DNA of 57,933 nt from Polyangiaceae bacterium (GCA_029266615.1 JAQSWN010000033.1:1-57933), one strand, 5' to 3'; counted from the stretch's first letter, positions 37,961 through 47,071 are shown. The notes: generated from the letters alone by a model not told the origin. Made by a program: numbers and translations.

Positions 37961-38626
37961 TCAAAAGCCGAGGCGCGCCGGTAGGTCCGCCAAGTCGTCG
38001 ATCGGCTCCGCGCCCGCAGAGACGATCGCGGCATGGCCGACGGACGCCGTGTAGCCGAGCACGCGCATACCCGCGGCGAGGGCTGCCTTCACGCCCTTCG
38101 TGCTGTCCTCGACGACGACGGCTCGGGACGGCGGGACGCCCAGCGTGGCCGCTGCGAGCAGGAAGAGATCCGGCGCGGGCTTGGGGTGGCTGACTTGGCT
38201 TGCCGAGAAGATGCGGCCTTCGAAGAAGGGCAGGAGGCCGGTGACGGCGAGAGTCACCTGCATCTTCTCGTGAGAGCCTTGGGAGCCGACGGCGAGCGTG
38301 ACGCCGTTCGCCACCAACGCCTCGATGGCGCCGCGCACCCCCGAGACGGGGGTAAGCTCGCGCTCGAGCGCGGCGAGCAGGTTTCGCTGACTGCGCGTGG
38401 GCCAATCCTCCGGCACTTTCGCGCCTATCTTTTCTTCCACCCGGCGGATGATGTTCGAGAATGTGTCGCCCAAGAACTCGCTCTTGGCGAGCTCCGCGGT
38501 CATCTCCCAACCGAGCTCCGACACCGCTTCGGCGGTGAGGCGGGCCGCGATGGGCTCGCTGTCGACGAGCACACCGTCACAGTCGAAAATCACGAGCCGA
38601 TCCGGGGAGCGATTCATTTGCGCCAT
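37961..38626 (-). CDS. HAD-superfamily phosphatase (beta-phosphoglucomutase-like)
   Basis: A 221-residue subfamily-IA HAD hydrolase. Motif I is FDCDGVLVDSEP (Asp15 nucleophile, Asp17 acid/base), motif II VGSQGSHEK, motif III lysine in SHPKPAPDLF, and motif IV VVEDSTKG. The helical cap lies between about residues 24 and 90. It probably dephosphorylates or isomerises a small sugar phosphate; the substrate cannot be told from sequence. Confidence 0.9.
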   Translation of the reverse strand: MAQMNRSPDRLVIFDCDGVLVDSEPIAARLTAEAVSELGWEMTAELAKSEFLGDTFSNIIRRVEEKIGAKVPEDWPTRSQRNLLAALERELTPVSGVRGAIEALVANGVTLAVGSQGSHEKMQVTLAVTGLLPFFEGRIFSASQVSHPKPAPDLFLLAAATLGVPPSRAVVVEDSTKGVKAALAAGMRVLGYTASVGHAAIVSAGAEPIDDLADLPARLGF

Positions 38627-38654
38627 TTACTGAACAGTTTTGGCCACGGTCGCC

Positions 38655-40007
38655 ATGTTACAGCTGAAGACGCTCATGCCGCGCCTAGCATCGCACGCCG
38701 CCGCCCTCGTCAGCGTCCTCGCTTTCGCCGCGTGCGGTTCTGGCTCGGACGAGGGGCGACCCGGAGCGGGGGGCAGCCCGGCGATCGCGGGCGCAGGTGG
38801 TGGGGGCGACGTGAATGCCGGTGCGTCGGGCGGCGCGGCGGGTAGCGCCGAAACGGCAGGGCAATCCAGCATCGGTGGAGGTGGCGGGAGCGCTTCCACC
38901 GCCGGCATGGCCGGGGGCGGCAGTAGCGGGGGTGGTGGTGGTGGTGGCGGTTCGACGCCGCTCACCGGCACGCCCCTCGTTTACGTGGGCGGCTTCGGCG
39001 ACTTCCCGCTGCGTGTCTACGAGCTGAACAAGGCGACCGGCGCGCTCACCCAGAGGGGTAGTGACGTCGCGGGCGGACGCTCACCGTCCTACCTCGCGCT
39101 GAGCCCCCGCACCGCTCACCTGTACGCAGCCAATGAGGAGAACGGACTAGCCGCCGGTGTGCGCTCGTTCGAGATTGGCGCCGACGGCGGGCTCACACCG
39201 TTGAACCAACGACAGGGCAGCGATCAGAGCTGCGACGGCGCCTGCGGCTTCACCCACGTGGCCCTCGACCCGGCGGGCAAGCTGCTGGTCGCAGCGAGCT
39301 ACGCCGGCGGTAGCGTCTCGGTGTTTCCGGTCGAAGCGGACGGTTCGCTCGGCGCGGAGAAGAGCCTCCGAGAATTCGGGGGGCAGTCTTACGCTCATGC
39401 GGCCGGGTTCGAGCCGTCTGGTCGGTTCGCGTTCGTTCCCACCAAGGGACTGCACCGCGTGCAGCAGCTCAAATTGGCCGCGGACGGCGCGCTCGCCCCG
39501 AACCAGCCGGACAGCGTTGCGAGCCGGAGCGGCGCGGGGCCGCGGCACATCGCCCGGCACCCGAACGGCAAGCTGATGCTCGTGATGAACGAGACCGACA
39601 GCACCGTCACCAGCTACGCGCTCGCCGCGGACGGCACGCTCAGCTCCAAGGTAAGCGCCTCCTCCCTACCGGCCGGGTTTCAGGGGGAGAGCTACGGTCA
39701 GCACGTGGAAGTGTCGCCAGACGGGCGCTTCGTTTACGGCTCCAACGTCGGTCACGACAGCATCGCCGTCTTCTCGCTGGCCCCCGACACGGGCATGCTC
39801 GCGCTCGTTCAGAACCAAGCCACCGGGGGCGCCTGGCCGCGGGACTTCGCGATGGATCCCAACGGCGAGGTGCTGGTCGTCGCCAATCGGGACTCGAGCA
39901 CGCTCACGGTGCTGAAGATCGGCCCCGACGGAAGACTCTCTCGGCTCGGCGCGCCGACGACGGTTCCGGCGGAGCCGAGCGCCGTCGTCATCCGCTACCA
40001 GAAGTGA
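38655..40007 (+). CDS. Lactonase-family beta-propeller lipoprotein
   Basis: A 450-residue secreted lipoprotein. The signal peptide has lipobox FAAC, then a Gly/Ser-rich linker (about residues 20-100) typical of myxobacterial surface proteins. The C-terminal 340 residues form a seven-bladed propeller of the 6-phosphogluconolactonase-like (PF10282) type: LVYVGGFGDFPLRVYELNKATGAL, GPRHIARHPNGKLMLVMNE, VEVSPDGRFVYGSNVGHDS. Members bind or hydrolyse lactones or serve as binding platforms. ATG 38655 is used; ATG 38676 is an alternative. Confidence 0.87.
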   Translation: MLQLKTLMPRLASHAAALVSVLAFAACGSGSDEGRPGAGGSPAIAGAGGGGDVNAGASGGAAGSAETAGQSSIGGGGGSASTAGMAGGGSSGGGGGGGGSTPLTGTPLVYVGGFGDFPLRVYELNKATGALTQRGSDVAGGRSPSYLALSPRTAHLYAANEENGLAAGVRSFEIGADGGLTPLNQRQGSDQSCDGACGFTHVALDPAGKLLVAASYAGGSVSVFPVEADGSLGAEKSLREFGGQSYAHAAGFEPSGRFAFVPTKGLHRVQQLKLAADGALAPNQPDSVASRSGAGPRHIARHPNGKLMLVMNETDSTVTSYALAADGTLSSKVSASSLPAGFQGESYGQHVEVSPDGRFVYGSNVGHDSIAVFSLAPDTGMLALVQNQATGGAWPRDFAMDPNGEVLVVANRDSSTLTVLKIGPDGRLSRLGAPTTVPAEPSAVVIRYQK

Positions 40008-40020
40008 GAGGGGCGTCGGC

Positions 40021-40326
40021 TTAGAAGCCGAGCTTCTCTTTCTTCTCTTCCGCGCCCGGGTACGGCTCGAGCTTGGTGTTGATCACGGGCAGACCGGCGG
40101 CCTTGTCCGCGTTGACCTTGATCCACTGCTTCTGAGCGTCCGGCACTTGCGTCTCGTCGAAGATGGCTTCTACCGGGCACTCTGGGACGCACGCTCCACA
40201 ATCGATGCACTCGTTCGGATCGATGTAGAGCATCTCGTCGTCCCCGTGGAAGCAGTCGACGGGGCAGACGGCGACACAGTCAGTGAAACGGCAGCGATGG
40301 CAATTGTCGGTTACGACGAACGTCAT
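40021..40326 (-). CDS. fdxA: 7Fe ferredoxin
   Basis: A 101-residue ferredoxin with [3Fe-4S] and [4Fe-4S] clusters: DNCHRCRFTDCVAVCPVDCF followed by ECIDCGACVPECPVEAI. The N-terminus MTFVVTDNC and the QKQWIKVNADKA tail are classic for FdxA. It is a cytoplasmic electron carrier with no gene-specific partner nearby. Monocistronic. Confidence 0.95.
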   Translation of the reverse strand: MTFVVTDNCHRCRFTDCVAVCPVDCFHGDDEMLYIDPNECIDCGACVPECPVEAIFDETQVPDAQKQWIKVNADKAAGLPVINTKLEPYPGAEEKKEKLGF

Positions 40327-40379
40327 GTGACGGGGCGGAGTCTAGACGCCAGCGGCGCAGAACACAAACCGTCTCGTCA

Positions 40380-40892
40380 TCACTCGAACGGGGTGACGTC
40401 GCCTGCGCCCACGCGCACGACGTGCGGTTTCGGCCCGCTCAAATCCACGATGCTGGTCGGCACCGTGCCCCCGGCGCCCGCGTCCAGCACCAGCGCGAGA
40501 CCGGGGAAAGCCAGGCCTACCTCGCGCGGATCGGGATCCGGCGTTTCGCCGTGACGGGCGGCGGTGCTGGAGATGATGGGGCGCCCGAGCTCCGCCGCGA
40601 TGGCCAGCGCCACCGGGTGCCGCGGGATGCGCACCCCGACGGTCTTGCGCGGCGTTTGGATGATGCGGGGGACCTCACGCGTCGCTTCCAGAATGAAACA
40701 GTAGGGACCGGGCAGGTATTGCTTGAGCACCCGGTACACGCTGTCGTGCATGACCGCGTACTTTGCGACGTCCCCCAAGTTTTGGCACACGAACGCCAGC
40801 ATCTGCGAGCGGTCGATTCCGGCCTCGAGCGCTTCGACCGCGCGCTTTATTTTGCGCGGTTCTGGGTTTTCCGGATTGATTTCGAGGAGCAT
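40380..40892 (-). CDS. Sua5/YciO/YrdC-family protein with internal deletion
   Basis: A 170-residue relative of L-threonylcarbamoyladenylate synthase (about 205 residues), the enzyme that makes the precursor of tRNA t6A. The start LEINPENPEPRKIKRAVEALEAG is normal, as is everything from MLAFVCQNLGDVAKYA through GPYCFILEAT, VGVRIPRHP and ISSTAARHGE. About 35 residues are missing between Gly25 and Ile26, precisely the segment that normally holds the invariant PTDTxYGLG motif. The reading frame is kept. It may be inactive, a specialised paralogue, or affected by an assembly error. Confidence 0.82.
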   Translation of the reverse strand: MLLEINPENPEPRKIKRAVEALEAGIDRSQMLAFVCQNLGDVAKYAVMHDSVYRVLKQYLPGPYCFILEATREVPRIIQTPRKTVGVRIPRHPVALAIAAELGRPIISSTAARHGETPDPDPREVGLAFPGLALVLDAGAGGTVPTSIVDLSGPKPHVVRVGAGDVTPFE

Positions 40893-40902
40893 GGCTCTAG
40901 AG

Positions 40903-43032
40903 CTAGCGGAGCTCGAGCATCCTCACGCTCTGAGGTGAGAGCGGTGCTTCGAGCGAGCCGACCGTAGCACGTAAGGTGACGCCGTCGAGCGCGTCCACCG
41001 CGTACGTGACGGACCCGCCCAGCGCGCCCAGCGGCAGCTTGGCCAGTGCCGGCGCAGGTGTCGTGTTGGTGACGAACAGCACGCGGGGCGCGCCGGCCCG
41101 GTCCCGAAACAGACTCGCTCGCAGCCCCGGTCCGGCGTCGAGACGTAGCGGAGCATGCGCTTCACACAGGCGATCCAGCTCATTTCCTAGCTCATCCTCG
41201 CGCACGATTCGCGAGCGCTCCGCCGCTGCGTCGCTCAGCTCCGCCAGCGGGTCGAGCCCGCTCGGGGTGGTGCGCGGAAAGCTCGGGCCAAAGCGCAGAT
41301 TTGCCCCGCTGGCGGCGGCTTCGCCCAGCGCGCGCCAGAGCTCTCGTTCCAAGCCCCCTGCCGAGACCACGATGCCGAAGCGGCTGTTCGAGAGCGCGTG
41401 GCTTACGGAGTCGTTGCCGGAGACGCGGTAGGCGAGCCCTCGCTCGGAGAGCTGGCGAAGCAGGGAGCGTAAGAACCGCTCCGCCTCGAACAGCCCCGCC
41501 GCGAACGGCCCTTGCTCGAGGCACGAGTCGTATGCTCCGAGCCCCATGATGTCGAACGCGGCCGCGCTGATCGGCCCGAACGCGTGGAGGAGCCGCTCCA
41601 GGCGATGCATGCTTCGCGGCACGACGACGCACACGTCCGCGGCGCGCGACAGCTCGTACAAGCGCGTGCGCTGCACGGCTTCGTTCAGCCGCGCCCAGAA
41701 GTCGAAGAACGGACGCTGAGCTCCGAAGCGATCGATGGGCGACCCGATCCAGCGATCGCGCTCCACCGCCATGTACAGGTTGAAGCCGCGGATGCCCGCC
41801 GAGAGGCACGAGAGCGCCGCGAAGCGGTTGTCGTGCTCGGTGAGCGGCGGGAAGAAAGGGGGGAACCCGGCGGCGAGCTCGACCGCGAACGATGGATAGT
41901 CGAAGGCATCGGCGCGCGTCGTCACCTCGCTCGTGCGCTTCAAAATCACGTCGGACGAGGCCTCCGCGGCGACGTGGTAGTAGTCCATGCCCAGACACTC
42001 CACGACCTTGCCCAGGCGCGTCGGATCGAGCGGCGTCGCGGACTCGCCCATCGGGAGGTTGTGGCAGGTGGGGACTCGTTCCAGGCCCGCTCCCGACATG
42101 GCCTGCCGGAACGTCGCGAACGCGTCGGCGATGGATGCTTCCTGGTACTTCGCCCAATCTAGCTGGCGTCGTAGCCCGCGCGCGTCTACCGCGTCGAAGC
42201 GCCGGGGTGGGGCGAGGTCGAAGCTCTCTGCGGGCACGCCATAAGCTTCGCTGAGCGCTTGGGGCGTGCCGTACCGGCTCTCGAGGTGGCGCTGATAGAG
42301 CGCGAGTGAATCCGGGTGGTAATCTTGCTCGTAGACGCCGTCGCGAAAGTACATCGCACCTTCGTTGTCCACCTGACACAAAACGATGGGACCGCGCGGC
42401 CACGCGAGCGGCCCGAGCTCCTCGCCCACGCGCTTCAGCCAGACGCACGCCTCGGCGATCAGTTTGCGACTCGTGTAGCTCGGCACCGGGAACGCCAGCG
42501 GCGGCATCGGTAAGACCACCGCTTGACCGCCCGCAGAGCGCGCCTGGCAGTCGCGATCCCAAAGCACGCGCTCCGGTAGGCCGAAGCCGCTGAGCTCGGC
42601 GTTGATGTGCGGCCCGGGTCGCACGAGCGCGAACAAGCCCAGCTCCTCGGCGATGCGCAAGAACTTCACCACGTCCAGGGCGGGGTTGTACCGACCGAAG
42701 TCGAACGCGCCGTGCGCGTCCTCGTGAGCGCTCCAAGGCACGTACACGTCGACCACCGTGCAGCCCATGTCGCGCAGGCTCTCCAGACACGCGCGCCAGC
42801 TCTCCGGCTCCAAGCGGAAGTAGTGCACGGACCCAGAGAGGAGCGGCACGAGTCGCTCGCCGAGCCGCACGCCTTCGCGTGACAGCTTCGGCCGCAGCGC
42901 GCCGCTCGAATCTTGCTGGGCAGCGTTGTGGTCCAGGGGCGTCGCTGTGGAAATGTGCACCGACACGGCGCGGGACCTTAGCGCGAAATCTCGAAATCGC
43001 GCCTCCCCGCGGTCGATGCGCCAACGTGTCAC
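40903..43032 (-). CDS. GH35-like beta-galactosidase
   Basis: A 709-residue glycosidase resembling family GH35. The N-terminal TIM barrel has SGSVHYFRLEPESWRACLESLRDMGCTVVDVYVPWSAHE; the acid/base glutamate is Glu224 in CQVDNEGAM (usual form QVENEYG) and the likely nucleophile is Glu385 in SFAVELAAG. The C-terminal 200 residues form beta domains. There is no clear signal peptide: the GTG at 43032 gives an Arg-rich start, and GTG near 42966 is possible. It would hydrolyse terminal beta-galactosides or related sugars. Divergent from rlpA. Confidence 0.82.
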   Translation of the reverse strand: MTRWRIDRGEARFRDFALRSRAVSVHISTATPLDHNAAQQDSSGALRPKLSREGVRLGERLVPLLSGSVHYFRLEPESWRACLESLRDMGCTVVDVYVPWSAHEDAHGAFDFGRYNPALDVVKFLRIAEELGLFALVRPGPHINAELSGFGLPERVLWDRDCQARSAGGQAVVLPMPPLAFPVPSYTSRKLIAEACVWLKRVGEELGPLAWPRGPIVLCQVDNEGAMYFRDGVYEQDYHPDSLALYQRHLESRYGTPQALSEAYGVPAESFDLAPPRRFDAVDARGLRRQLDWAKYQEASIADAFATFRQAMSGAGLERVPTCHNLPMGESATPLDPTRLGKVVECLGMDYYHVAAEASSDVILKRTSEVTTRADAFDYPSFAVELAAGFPPFFPPLTEHDNRFAALSCLSAGIRGFNLYMAVERDRWIGSPIDRFGAQRPFFDFWARLNEAVQRTRLYELSRAADVCVVVPRSMHRLERLLHAFGPISAAAFDIMGLGAYDSCLEQGPFAAGLFEAERFLRSLLRQLSERGLAYRVSGNDSVSHALSNSRFGIVVSAGGLERELWRALGEAAASGANLRFGPSFPRTTPSGLDPLAELSDAAAERSRIVREDELGNELDRLCEAHAPLRLDAGPGLRASLFRDRAGAPRVLFVTNTTPAPALAKLPLGALGGSVTYAVDALDGVTLRATVGSLEAPLSPQSVRMLELR

Positions 43033-43088
43033 GGCCTTCGACTGGCAGTGACTTTCGCTCGCTAGCGAAATCCGCTAGAAGTGCGGCA

Positions 43089-43682
43089 ATGCGGAGGAGC
43101 ATGCGCCTCGTCGCTGCGGCTTGGTTGCTCGCGCTCGGCGCCTGCGCAAAGGAGCCGCCTGCTAGAGAGCCACGGTTCCGGGCTCCACCCGCCTCCCAGG
43201 CCGCGCACGTCCGTCTCCGTCAGGACAAGGCGGCCGTGTCCGGCCCTGCGCACCGTTCTCGGCCCGCGGAAAGACACACGGAGCCGCCGAAGGCCGGCAG
43301 CGGGCCGAGCAGCGAGCAGCTCGCTCAGCGCTACGCCCGGACGCGCGCGCTCGCCGTGCAGCACGGCAGCGCTTCCTACTATTCGGACGCCTTCGCGGGC
43401 CGGAGCACCGCCAGCGGAGCGCCCTATCAGCCGCACGACTTCACGGCCGCGCATCGCAACTTGACCTTCGGCACCGTGTTGCGAGTGACTCGCAGGGATT
43501 CCGGGCAGAGCGTCTACGTGCGCGTCACGGATCGCGGCCCGTTCGGTCCGCGCGGACGCATCGTAGATTTGTCGCGCGCGGCGGCGGAGCATCTCGGCAT
43601 GCTCCGCGCGGGCGTCGTGAAGGTGAAGGTGGAGATCGTCGAGTATGGTCCGCCGCGCAAGCCTCGTCGGCGGAGGCGATGA
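43089..43682 (+). CDS. rlpA: RlpA-like septal ring lipoprotein
   Basis: A 197-residue lipoprotein with lipobox LGAC (about residues 16-19), an Arg/Pro-rich linker and a C-terminal double-psi beta-barrel: GSASYYSDAFAGRSTASGAPY, VLRVTRRDSGQSVYVRVTDRGPFG, GRIVDLSRAAAEHLGM. RlpA proteins cleave or bind denuded peptidoglycan at the septum; this one lacks a SPOR domain. ATG 43089 is chosen for the signal peptide. It overlaps the next gene by 4 bp. Confidence 0.9.
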   Translation: MRRSMRLVAAAWLLALGACAKEPPAREPRFRAPPASQAAHVRLRQDKAAVSGPAHRSRPAERHTEPPKAGSGPSSEQLAQRYARTRALAVQHGSASYYSDAFAGRSTASGAPYQPHDFTAAHRNLTFGTVLRVTRRDSGQSVYVRVTDRGPFGPRGRIVDLSRAAAEHLGMLRAGVVKVKVEIVEYGPPRKPRRRRR

Positions 43683-44857
43683 TGCGCGTGCGTTTCGGCG
43701 AGCCGTCAGTGGAGGAAGCGATCGAGCGCGAAGGCTTGCGTGAAGGCGCCCGAGATATTTGGCGGAGCCTCCGCGCTGGCGACGTCACGCTTGCGTGCAC
43801 CTTGGTGCGTGAGCTCGACGCGAGGCTCGAGCTGTTCGTCGAAGAAGAGGGCTCCGTTCGGATCGCCGAGCTGAGCGCGCTGACGAGCTCGGCTTGGCCT
43901 CTCGCGGAGCTGCTCTTAGCGCAAGCTCCGGACGACGTGGGGTGCGTGCTTTCGCTCGGTCGCGCCGCCGTCCCTCTCGAGCGAGCGCTGAGCGAGGTCA
44001 TGGCGACCCACGGCGTCGATCTCACGCGCGCCACGCTGCGCGCGGGCTTCGGGCGCGGCCACCTGCTCGAGGTAACGGTCGGTGTGCCCGGCGGAACCGG
44101 CTCCGAAAATGAGCAAAATGCCGCGGAAAACCTGGTTCGAGCTGTCCTTGGAGATCGCGTCTTCGAAACCTGGCTCGGCGCGGTGCACGTCGTCCCAGCG
44201 CCGCGCTTCCCGTCGCTCCGGGTGTTGGACGTGCGCGCGCCGCGCACCACGCTGCAGGTGCAAGAGCTGTTCGATACCGTTGCCGCGGCGACGCTCGGCG
44301 TTCTGCGGGGCCTGCCCGAAGCGCCGCTCATCGCGCGCCCCGAGAGCGAAAGCGCAGGGGCGCTCGCGGAGGTTGACCCCCACGTCGAACGCGATGATTG
44401 GACGTTGCTCGAGATCGAGCCGCTCGCCGAGGAGCGTGCCGAGCGGAAAGGCGATTTGGTTCTCGCCAGCACCTGCACGCCGGAGCTGCTTCGTTGCTAC
44501 CTGGACGATGCACCGTGCTCGTCCCGTCGCTTCTCGCGCGTGGGAGAGCACTTCGTATTCGTCAGCTACGAGGACAAGGAGCGCGAGATGGGCAAGCGTG
44601 TGGCAAGACGCACCGCCATCGAGCATGCGCTCGCGAACGCCGTCGCTGGAATCGGGGCGGTGACTGGCGTCGGCTTTGGCGTGCAGACGACCTACGTCGA
44701 TCTCTCGCTTTACCATCTCGAAACGGGACTTGGGCGCGTCGTGGAGACGCTGCGCGCAGCCGACGTCCCGGAGGCGACCTTCATTCAGTTCTTCGACACG
44801 GAGCTCGCCGAGGAGTGGCTCGCGATCTGGCCAGACTCCCGCCTTACCGGGGCGTGA
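43679..44857 (+). CDS. Hypothetical protein
   Basis: A 392-residue, acidic, probably cytoplasmic protein, translationally coupled to rlpA (ATGATG overlap). It has no signal peptide, TM segment or motif I recognise. An N-terminal helical part (to about 130) is followed by alternating alpha/beta sequence with ETWLGAVHVVPAPRFPSLRVLDV and a C-terminal AVTGVGFGVQTTYVDLSLYHLETG region. The coding strand shows the usual strong third-position GC, so it is a real gene; function unknown. Confidence 0.75.
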   Translation: MMRVRFGEPSVEEAIEREGLREGARDIWRSLRAGDVTLACTLVRELDARLELFVEEEGSVRIAELSALTSSAWPLAELLLAQAPDDVGCVLSLGRAAVPLERALSEVMATHGVDLTRATLRAGFGRGHLLEVTVGVPGGTGSENEQNAAENLVRAVLGDRVFETWLGAVHVVPAPRFPSLRVLDVRAPRTTLQVQELFDTVAAATLGVLRGLPEAPLIARPESESAGALAEVDPHVERDDWTLLEIEPLAEERAERKGDLVLASTCTPELLRCYLDDAPCSSRRFSRVGEHFVFVSYEDKEREMGKRVARRTAIEHALANAVAGIGAVTGVGFGVQTTYVDLSLYHLETGLGRVVETLRAADVPEATFIQFFDTELAEEWLAIWPDSRLTGA

Positions 44858-44904
44858 CTTGCCGTGTGCTCGTGTTCGGCTATACAGGGGCCTTCGAGCC
44901 GGCC

Positions 44905-45702
44905 ATGAGGCACCTGCTACAAAGACTCGTCGCCGCTCAGGCGTTGCCCCTGGCGCTGTGCTTTGCGACCATCGCCCTCGCCGAGAGCGATCACGCGGCG
45001 TGGGTGCGAGCGGCAGTGGACTCCTTGCCCTGCTTCGTGGAAGACCGAGGCGACGCGCGTAAGGACGGTCAGCTCGCGGCCATCGCGGCCGCGGTGGCCG
45101 ACGTGAGCCGAGACGCGCCCCGCCCCCCTCGAGAGTGGGCCGCCCTACTCCTTACGATCGGGTATCACGAGAGCACCTTCTCGCTTCGCATTCATCGCGG
45201 AGAGTGCAAGCCGCACGAGTGCGACCGCGGCCGAGCGCGCTCGGCTTGGCAGCTCCACAAGAACCTCTTCACCGAGCCCGTGTGGGAGCAGCTGCACGGC
45301 ATCGAGAATACGGCGGTACAGGTGCGCGCCGCGTCGGACGCGCTCCGCCGCGCGTACTACACCTGCAGCCGCAGCGGCGTGCCTTGGGTTCAAGCCACGC
45401 TGAACGGTTACGCGGGTCGGCGCTGCTCTTCGCAATGGCCGGGGTTGGATCAGCGCACGACGACGTTCAGCCGACTGCAACGCATCGCCACCCCGCGCAA
45501 GACGGAGACGAGCGAGCTGTCGCCGGCCGACCGATCCTCACGCCTGGCCCTTGCCTCGCAGGCGTTCCAGGACGCTCGTCTCGCCCAACTCTTCGCACAG
45601 CGCCGTGAGCTCGGCTTGGGGCGCCCCGCGCCAACGCAGGTCGTCCAGGGTTTCGGCGAGTGGGGCATCCCGCCGCAGCGTCGCGAGCTGACGGTACAGT
45701 AG
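44905..45702 (+). CDS. Secreted lytic-transglycosylase-like protein
   Basis: A 265-residue exported protein. ATG 44905 opens a signal peptide cut after ALA. The central part has a lysozyme-like order of motifs: GYHESTFSLR (Glu-Ser as in SLT enzymes), SAWQLHKN (cf. GLWQ) and LNGYAGRRC (cf. AYNAG), suggesting peptidoglycan cleavage. Four Cys residues could form disulfides. TATACA lies 20 bp upstream. The 3' end overlaps the convergent exonuclease gene by 165 bp; the last 55 residues may therefore not be conserved. Confidence 0.7.
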   Translation: MRHLLQRLVAAQALPLALCFATIALAESDHAAWVRAAVDSLPCFVEDRGDARKDGQLAAIAAAVADVSRDAPRPPREWAALLLTIGYHESTFSLRIHRGECKPHECDRGRARSAWQLHKNLFTEPVWEQLHGIENTAVQVRAASDALRRAYYTCSRSGVPWVQATLNGYAGRRCSSQWPGLDQRTTTFSRLQRIATPRKTETSELSPADRSSRLALASQAFQDARLAQLFAQRRELGLGRPAPTQVVQGFGEWGIPPQRRELTVQ

Positions 45703-46416
45703 AGCCGCTTCGCGCTCCGCGGCGAGGTTCTGCGCCAGCACCTCGGCCCCGCGCACCTTCACTCGCCACTCGCGTGCCTCGTTAGGGATCGCCTCCAGGT
45801 GGTGGTACTCGGCGAGGACCGTCGCCGCGGACTTGGCGCCCCAGCGCGGGATGCCGGGGATGCCGTCAGCGGTGTCACCGACCAGCGCGAGGTAGTCCGG
45901 GATCGAGGCGGGCCCGACCCCGAACTTCGCGAGCGCTCCTGCCGCGTCGAGCCTCGTGTTCCGAATGCGATCCCAGCACACCGCCTTGGGCTCGACCAAA
46001 CACTGCGTGAGATCCTTGTCGGGCGATGCGATGACCACGCGCGTTACGCTCGGGTCCAGCGCGAAGCGATGACACGCCGTCGCGATGGCATCGTCGGCTT
46101 CGAATTCGATCATGGGCCAAGTGACGATGCCGAGCGCTCGCGTGACTCGCTCCGCGAGCCCGAACTGAGAGTACAGATCGGGATCGATGCCTTCTCCGGT
46201 TTTGTACCCGGCGAATAAGTCGTTGCGGAACGATTCGATAACGTGGTCGAACGCGCACGCGACGTGGGTGACCTCGCCCGAGGCGAGCAGCGCTGCGAAG
46301 CCGCGCATGAGCCCGCGCGCAGCCCCGACTTCGACGTCATTCGCGCTCCGGGTCTTCGGAACGGCGAAGTAGGCGCGAAAGAGCTCGAACGTCCCGTCGA
46401 TGAGGTGAACCTGCAC
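45538..46416 (-). CDS. 5'-3' exonuclease (PolI N-terminal-domain type)
   Basis: A 292-residue stand-alone flap/5' nuclease. Metal-binding acidic residues are in HLIDGTFELFRAYFA, CAFDHVIESFRNDLFAGYKT, EFEADDAIATAC, VVIASPDKDLTQCL and LVGDTADGIPGIPRWGAKSAA (helix-hairpin-helix). This matches the N-terminal domain of DNA polymerase I or ExoIX-like proteins. No polymerase domain follows. It likely removes RNA primers or flaps. Confidence 0.92.
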   Translation of the reverse strand: MQVHLIDGTFELFRAYFAVPKTRSANDVEVGAARGLMRGFAALLASGEVTHVACAFDHVIESFRNDLFAGYKTGEGIDPDLYSQFGLAERVTRALGIVTWPMIEFEADDAIATACHRFALDPSVTRVVIASPDKDLTQCLVEPKAVCWDRIRNTRLDAAGALAKFGVGPASIPDYLALVGDTADGIPGIPRWGAKSAATVLAEYHHLEAIPNEAREWRVKVRGAEVLAQNLAAEREAALLYRQLATLRRDAPLAETLDDLRWRGAPQAELTALCEELGETSVLERLRGKGQA

Positions 46417-46641
46417 GCCCGGTGGTTAGCTCAGCGGGGGCGCCGCATCGCGCAAAAAGCCCGCGCGCGTCGAATCTGCCTCAACGAGCGATTTCAGCGC
46501 CAAGTCCAGCCCCAAGGCCGGGCTAAGGTTGATTCTCCGCGGAGGTTAGTGCCTCGAAGGCGTTTTGTTGCTTGCGCTCGCGCGTAATCCCGATGAAAAA
46601 TGCCCGAAAGCGTCGTCACCGACGCAAAGGTGAAAGTTCAG

Positions 46642-47022
46642 ATGCGTCTCTCCAACCCCTTGCTCTTGGCTTCCATTGGCGTGCTGTTCGGGGCAGCCGC
46701 TTGCACGCTGATCACGGACGTCGATCGTAGCAAGATCCCCGACGGCGTCGGCGGCAGTCCCAGCAACAACGGTGGCGACGGCAGCACGATGCAACCGAGC
46801 GACGGCGGCGTGCCGAGCTCGGGCTCGGGCGGCGTACCTGCAGGCGGCGCCGCGGGCGAAGCGCCCGGTTCGAGCGGCACTGGCGCTGGCACCGGTGGCG
46901 ACACGGGCGCCGCGGGAGATACGTCGTCGGTCGGTGGCGCGAGCGGTAGTCCTCCGGTAGCCGAAGGCGGCGCTGCAGGGGCTCCCTCGGCGGAGGCGGG
47001 CGCGGCAGGCGCCACTCCTTGA
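46642..47022 (+). CDS. Small Gly/Ser/Ala-rich lipoprotein
   Basis: A 126-residue lipoprotein: signal peptide with lipobox AAAC (about residues 18-21), then TLITDVDRSKIPDG and a roughly 90-residue low-complexity GG/GS/AG tract. Such proteins, often truncated versions of larger surface proteins with the same CTLITDVDR-type start, are common in Polyangia. ATG 46642 is chosen for the signal. It is followed by a strong terminator, supporting a real transcription unit. Function unknown. Confidence 0.72.
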   Translation: MRLSNPLLLASIGVLFGAAACTLITDVDRSKIPDGVGGSPSNNGGDGSTMQPSDGGVPSSGSGGVPAGGAAGEAPGSSGTGAGTGGDTGAAGDTSSVGGASGSPPVAEGGAAGAPSAEAGAAGATP

Positions 47023-47033
47023 AGCCTTGAATG

Positions 47034-47071
47034 AAAAGAGCGGAGCCGCTGCGTGCGGTTCCGCTCTTTTT
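47034..47071 (+). terminator. Rho-independent terminator
   Basis: A 16-bp stem (47034-47049 with 47055-47070, one G-T pair) around a 5-nt loop, with A-rich 5' and TTTTT 3' ends. It sits 12 bp after the lipoprotein stop and may work in both directions, also ending the leftward c-type cytochrome-like genes. Confidence 0.9.

Noticed and set aside
38860..38960. Gly/Ser-rich repeats as a possible CRISPR or minisatellite
   Set aside because: They encode the linker of the lactonase-like lipoprotein in frame; no regular repeat-spacer structure.
46428..46500. GGTGGTTAGCTCAGCGGG resembles a tRNA D-arm
   Set aside because: No matching acceptor stem, anticodon arm or TTCRA T-loop at the proper distance; the start of this stretch is next to the exonuclease start codon.
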